Source: CAJWKT01 sp964465375
GTDB lineage: Bacteria > Pseudomonadota > Gammaproteobacteria > Steroidobacterales > Rariloculaceae
DNA length: 16,992 bases
Assembly: GCA_964465375.1 (NCBI GenBank)
Contig: CAYXIJ010000036.1
Span: 1 to 16,992 of the forward strand
Direction of reading: 5' to 3'
Part shown: one piece after another, positions 14,939 to 16,992 of the stretch
How the letters are laid out: the number at the start of each line of letters is the position of its first letter
Numbering within the stretch: position 1 is the stretch's first letter
The notes under the pieces: generated by a model
The model's database searches: none
What the model saw: the letters and a program-made list of their open reading frames with translations, nothing else
Told to the model about the DNA's origin: nothing
Position numbers and translations under genes: made by a program

Positions 14939-14944
14939 AGTATA
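14939..14944 (-). promoter_or_regulatory. Possible -10 box of the NHL-repeat gene
   Basis: TATACT on the minus strand lies about 54 bases before the ATG at 14885, within GTAAT/ATTAC arms at 14933-14937 and 14946-14950. No good -35 is seen. The same AGTATAC word occurs in the operator candidate at 5231-5276. The rest of the 140-base divergent region 14886-15025 shows nothing more. Confidence 0.25.
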
Positions 14945-15025
14945 CATTACGCTGTGGATACTCATTATGCGGCTGAACAGGGAGAACACAATAAACACAC
15001 ACAGCCGTCACCAAAAGAGCTCTAA

Positions 15026-15430
15026 ATGAGAGCAGGAACCGTCCGCCTCCTGTGCCTGTCCGTATGTCTAGCGACGGCAGCCCCGACTTTCTCTCAAGTT
15101 GGACATCCAGCCAAGGGATCCTGGAGCGGCTACTGGGGGCCCAGCGAGTCTGACCGTAACCGCATTCTATTGCTTCTTGATTGGGTTGGAAACGAGATCA
15201 TCGGTACCATCAACCCGGGACCGAATGCCGTTGAAATCAAGCAGGCGAAGCTGGATGTATCGACCTGGACACTTACAATCGAAGCAGATATGCCATTTCG
15301 TGACGGTACGTATGGACACTATGTTGCCACCGGAAACCTTAAGAATCTGGGCTCCTGGACAAACCGCAGGTACTCAGGCACATACCGCCACGGTGACGAA
15401 AGCGGAACGTTTCTGTTGGTACTCAACTAG
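15026..15430 (+). CDS. Small exported hypothetical protein
   Basis: The 134-residue product has a signal peptide ending near TFS-Q. The mature part is about 110 residues and probably all beta: HPAKGSWSGYWGP (27-39), RILLLLDWVGNEIIGTINPG, PNAVEI, WTLTIEAD, NLKNLGSWTNRRYSGTYRHG, and the end GTFLLVLN. The alternation of WSG, GTI and SGTY turns suggests a small beta-barrel like those of lipocalin-like proteins. I recall similar short proteins beside DUF6152 genes in environmental genomes, but they have no name or known role. Only a weak ribosome binding site (AAAAGAG) precedes the ATG. It is the first gene of a tight operon, with 32 bases to the DUF6152 gene, and is divergent from the NHL-repeat gene. 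Confidence 0.8.
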   Translation: MRAGTVRLLCLSVCLATAAPTFSQVGHPAKGSWSGYWGPSESDRNRILLLLDWVGNEIIGTINPGPNAVEIKQAKLDVSTWTLTIEADMPFRDGTYGHYVATGNLKNLGSWTNRRYSGTYRHGDESGTFLLVLN

Positions 15431-15462
15431 TCGCCTCGGCCAATGAAAACGGAGAACAACTA

Positions 15463-15879
15463 ATGAAAACGAAGTTTCTCGTAACGCTGGCAGTCATTGG
15501 CGCGCACTCGGTACCTGTCCTCGCGCACCATTCTTTTGCCGCAGAGTTTGACGCAGACAGCCCGATAGAACTGACTGGTACCGTGACCAAGGTGGAGTGG
15601 ATGAATCCTCATACTTTCTTCTATATTGACGTAGAAAAAGAGAATGGCGAGTACGAAAACTGGGCCTTGGAGCTCGGTAGCCCCAACGGTCTCATGCGCC
15701 GCGGCTGGACCCGTAATTCCCTCCGGGTTGGGAACGTTGTTAGTGTAACGGGCTCTCGTGCCAGAGATGGCAGCCTCCTCAAGGGGAACGCGCGCTCGAT
15801 CGTGCTCTCTAACGGTGTCCAGCTTTTTAATGGGACCAATCAAATCGACCCAAACCTGGCGGAACCACCCCAGCAATGA
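15463..15879 (+). CDS. DUF6152 family periplasmic protein
   Basis: This 138-residue protein is a near-textbook member of the DUF6152 family. A signal peptide ends at VLA, and the mature chain starts HHSFAAEFDADSPIELTG. It continues with TKVEWMNPHTFFYIDV, ENWALELGSPNGL, RRGWTRNSLRVGN, GSRARDGSLLKGNARSI and QLFNGT. His22, His23 and His50 correspond to the same residues in the DUF6152 proteins encoded at 5286-6236 and 7282-7677. A CGGAGAA ribosome binding site precedes the ATG. The stop overlaps the start of the next gene as ATGA, so this protein and the WEGDTLV-family protein are translationally coupled, a strong hint that they act together in the periplasm. The biochemical function is unknown. 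Confidence 0.92.
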   Translation: MKTKFLVTLAVIGAHSVPVLAHHSFAAEFDADSPIELTGTVTKVEWMNPHTFFYIDVEKENGEYENWALELGSPNGLMRRGWTRNSLRVGNVVSVTGSRARDGSLLKGNARSIVLSNGVQLFNGTNQIDPNLAEPPQQ

Positions 15880-16673
15880 GCAGAATATTTACTATAGCAA
15901 CCATAATGGTGCTTTTCTCCTTCGTGAAAATCACTGCCACTGCCCAGCAGAGCACTGAGGCTGCGAAAGAGGCACCTCCCACGCCCCGTCTTGCAGATGG
16001 CACTGTAGATCTTGGTGGTGACGGCGTCTGGCGCCTGCCATGGATTAGGTACTTCTCGGAACACATCGTCGGGGGACAGGATGCTGAGGTTCCGTTTCTG
16101 GGGTGGACCAAGGCGATGCACGAGTACAATGCCTCCACTAATGTGGCCTATGACCCGGAAGGGTTTTGTCTACCGCCAGGTGGCCCCAGGGCTTTCGGTA
16201 CGCCATATCCTGCAGAGTTCCTTCAACAGCATGACCGTATCATCGTGATCTTTGAGGGAGGCGCGCATGTCTGGCGTGAGATCCATATGGATGGTCGCTC
16301 GCACCCCGAACGTGATGCGCTCAATCCAACTTACTTTGGTCACTCTGTCGGTCGATGGGAGGGTAATACACTGATCATCGACACAGTCGGCTACAACGAA
16401 AAAACTTGGTTGGACTACGGTGGACATATGCACACGGACCAGCTTCACACCATTGAACGCATTACCCGGCCCGACCGAAACACACTTCACTACGAGACGA
16501 CGATTATCGATCCTGGGGCGTATAGAGAACCATGGACTGTAGCCTGGGACATCAAATGGTCTGAAGGGCAGGAGTTAGCCGAGTACATCTGCCAAGAAAA
16601 TAACAAGTTCCTATTGGATCTCAAGGATGATTTCGGCAAACCATTTTTTGAGAAGACACCCGACGCAAACTGA
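15876..16673 (+). CDS. Exported WEGDTLV-family protein, short form
   Basis: The 265-residue product starts at an ATG that overlaps the stop of the DUF6152 gene (ATGA, 15876-15879). A signal peptide ends near ATA-QQS. The mature part opens with RLADGTVDLGGDGVWRLPW at 38-56, the counterpart of ADGxPDLTGLW. The family landmarks follow: FCLPPGGPRAF (98-107), WREIHMDGRSH (133-143), GHSVGRWEGNTLIIDT (155-170), GYNEKTWLD (172-180), THQ-like HTDQLHTIERI (186-196) and TIIDPGAY (209-216). It lacks the DUF3471-like C-terminal domain of its paralogue at 7777-8826. His185, His186 and His191 in GGHMHTDQLHTIER match the SHTEHLRITER region there, and could be a binding site. The family is uncharacterised. 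Its coupling to DUF6152 is the best clue to its role. Confidence 0.85.
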   Translation: MSRIFTIATIMVLFSFVKITATAQQSTEAAKEAPPTPRLADGTVDLGGDGVWRLPWIRYFSEHIVGGQDAEVPFLGWTKAMHEYNASTNVAYDPEGFCLPPGGPRAFGTPYPAEFLQQHDRIIVIFEGGAHVWREIHMDGRSHPERDALNPTYFGHSVGRWEGNTLIIDTVGYNEKTWLDYGGHMHTDQLHTIERITRPDRNTLHYETTIIDPGAYREPWTVAWDIKWSEGQELAEYICQENNKFLLDLKDDFGKPFFEKTPDAN

Positions 16674-16729
16674 CACGCTTTTACCCTGAAAACCATCGCG
16701 GTCGGAGGTATGGACACGTTTAATTTGTA

Positions 16730-16747
16730 GGGTCGGGGCCCCGGTCC
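16730..16747. terminator. GC-rich hairpin between convergent genes
   Basis: An almost perfect GC-rich inverted repeat around GGGGCCCC lies between the converging WEGDTLV-family gene and the cytochrome gene. It can fold strongly on either strand, but no T tract follows it on either side. It is a candidate bidirectional stop or barrier. Confidence 0.3.
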
Positions 16748-16772
16748 CTGGCTAGGTGAGTGCCCGGGGGAT

Positions 16773-16992
16773 TTATCCGCGCGGGAATGGAGTCGAATCC
16801 GGACCGAATTCGGAAACAAGCCAGTTGAGGAGAATTTCCCTGTCTTTGTCGGAAATGACCGCCCCCTCTACTACCCCACTTGGGGTTATTTTCATCTTCT
16901 CGATCAGCTCCAACCATCCATCCCTGCCCATAGCATAATAGGCATACTCATCGATACCGTGGCATGCCGTGCAGGCCGTCAGAATGACGGAT
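16773..16992 (-). CDS. c-type cytochrome domain protein, C-terminal end (5' partial)
   Basis: The minus-strand frame is open from the right window edge to a TAA at 16775-16773. The 72 visible residues begin SVILTACTACHG, which holds a CxxCH haem-attachment motif. They continue with IDEYAYYAMGRDGWLELIEKMK, and close with ISDKDREILLNWLVSEFGPD. This is the pattern of a small haem-c domain at the end of a periplasmic oxidoreductase or electron carrier. In the family, the Met in the middle (for example in GWLELIEKMK) serves as distal ligand. The start and any upstream domains lie outside the window. It converges on the WEGDTLV-family operon. Confidence 0.75.
   Translation of the reverse strand, partial: SVILTACTACHGIDEYAYYAMGRDGWLELIEKMKITPSGVVEGAVISDKDREILLNWLVSEFGPDSTPFPRG

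Overview
This window looks like chromosome of a Gram-negative, probably gammaproteobacterial, heterotroph. The grounds are three lipoproteins with clear lipoboxes, a TlpA-type thioredoxin, a Tat-exported reductase, a tannase/feruloyl-esterase family enzyme and several DUF6152-type periplasmic proteins. GC looks close to 50% by eye. The taxon is inferred from gene content only; there is no rRNA, tRNA or other marker. I saw no insertion sequence, CRISPR array or prophage. Almost every protein is exported: only the cyclophilin (3758-4240) and the glutathione transferase (4333-5202) look cytoplasmic.

Layout. 1-329: end of a cadherin-repeat surface protein. 550-903: a small lipoprotein. 1088-2236 (-): a cadherin-domain lipoprotein with an unknown C-terminal domain. 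2374-3560 (-): a translationally coupled pair, a TlpA-like thioredoxin followed by a DUF1554-like lipoprotein with four mature cysteines. 3758-4240 (+): cyclophilin. 4333-5202 (-): GST. 5286-7205 (+): an operon of a long DUF6152-like fusion protein and a Tat-dependent aldo/keto-reductase-like protein whose catalytic Tyr is Phe. 7282-7677 (-) and 7777-8826 (+): a divergent pair of a DUF6152 protein and a protein with ADGxPDLTGLW and WEGDTLV motifs (called the WEGDTLV family below). 8827-9093: possible decayed gene. 9094-10662 (-): tannase/feruloyl esterase with a good sigma70-type promoter. 10965-14885 (-): a very large secreted 12-blade NHL-type protein split by an in-frame TGA just after its signal peptide. 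15026-16673 (+): a tight three-gene operon of a small secreted protein, a DUF6152 protein and a second WEGDTLV-family protein. 16773-16992 (-): C-terminal end of a c-type cytochrome domain protein.

How the genes may work together. The recurring theme is DUF6152 next to the WEGDTLV family, once as a divergent pair and once as an overlapping operon, with a third DUF6152-like domain beside a Tat-exported reductase. All three DUF6152 proteins are predicted to begin with His-His after signal peptide cleavage and carry a conserved Asn-Pro-His. This suggests, by inference only, a periplasmic metal- or ligand-binding module. With the tannase/feruloyl esterase, the GST and the cytochrome, the region fits periplasmic handling of plant-derived or aromatic compounds, but no substrate is shown by the sequence.
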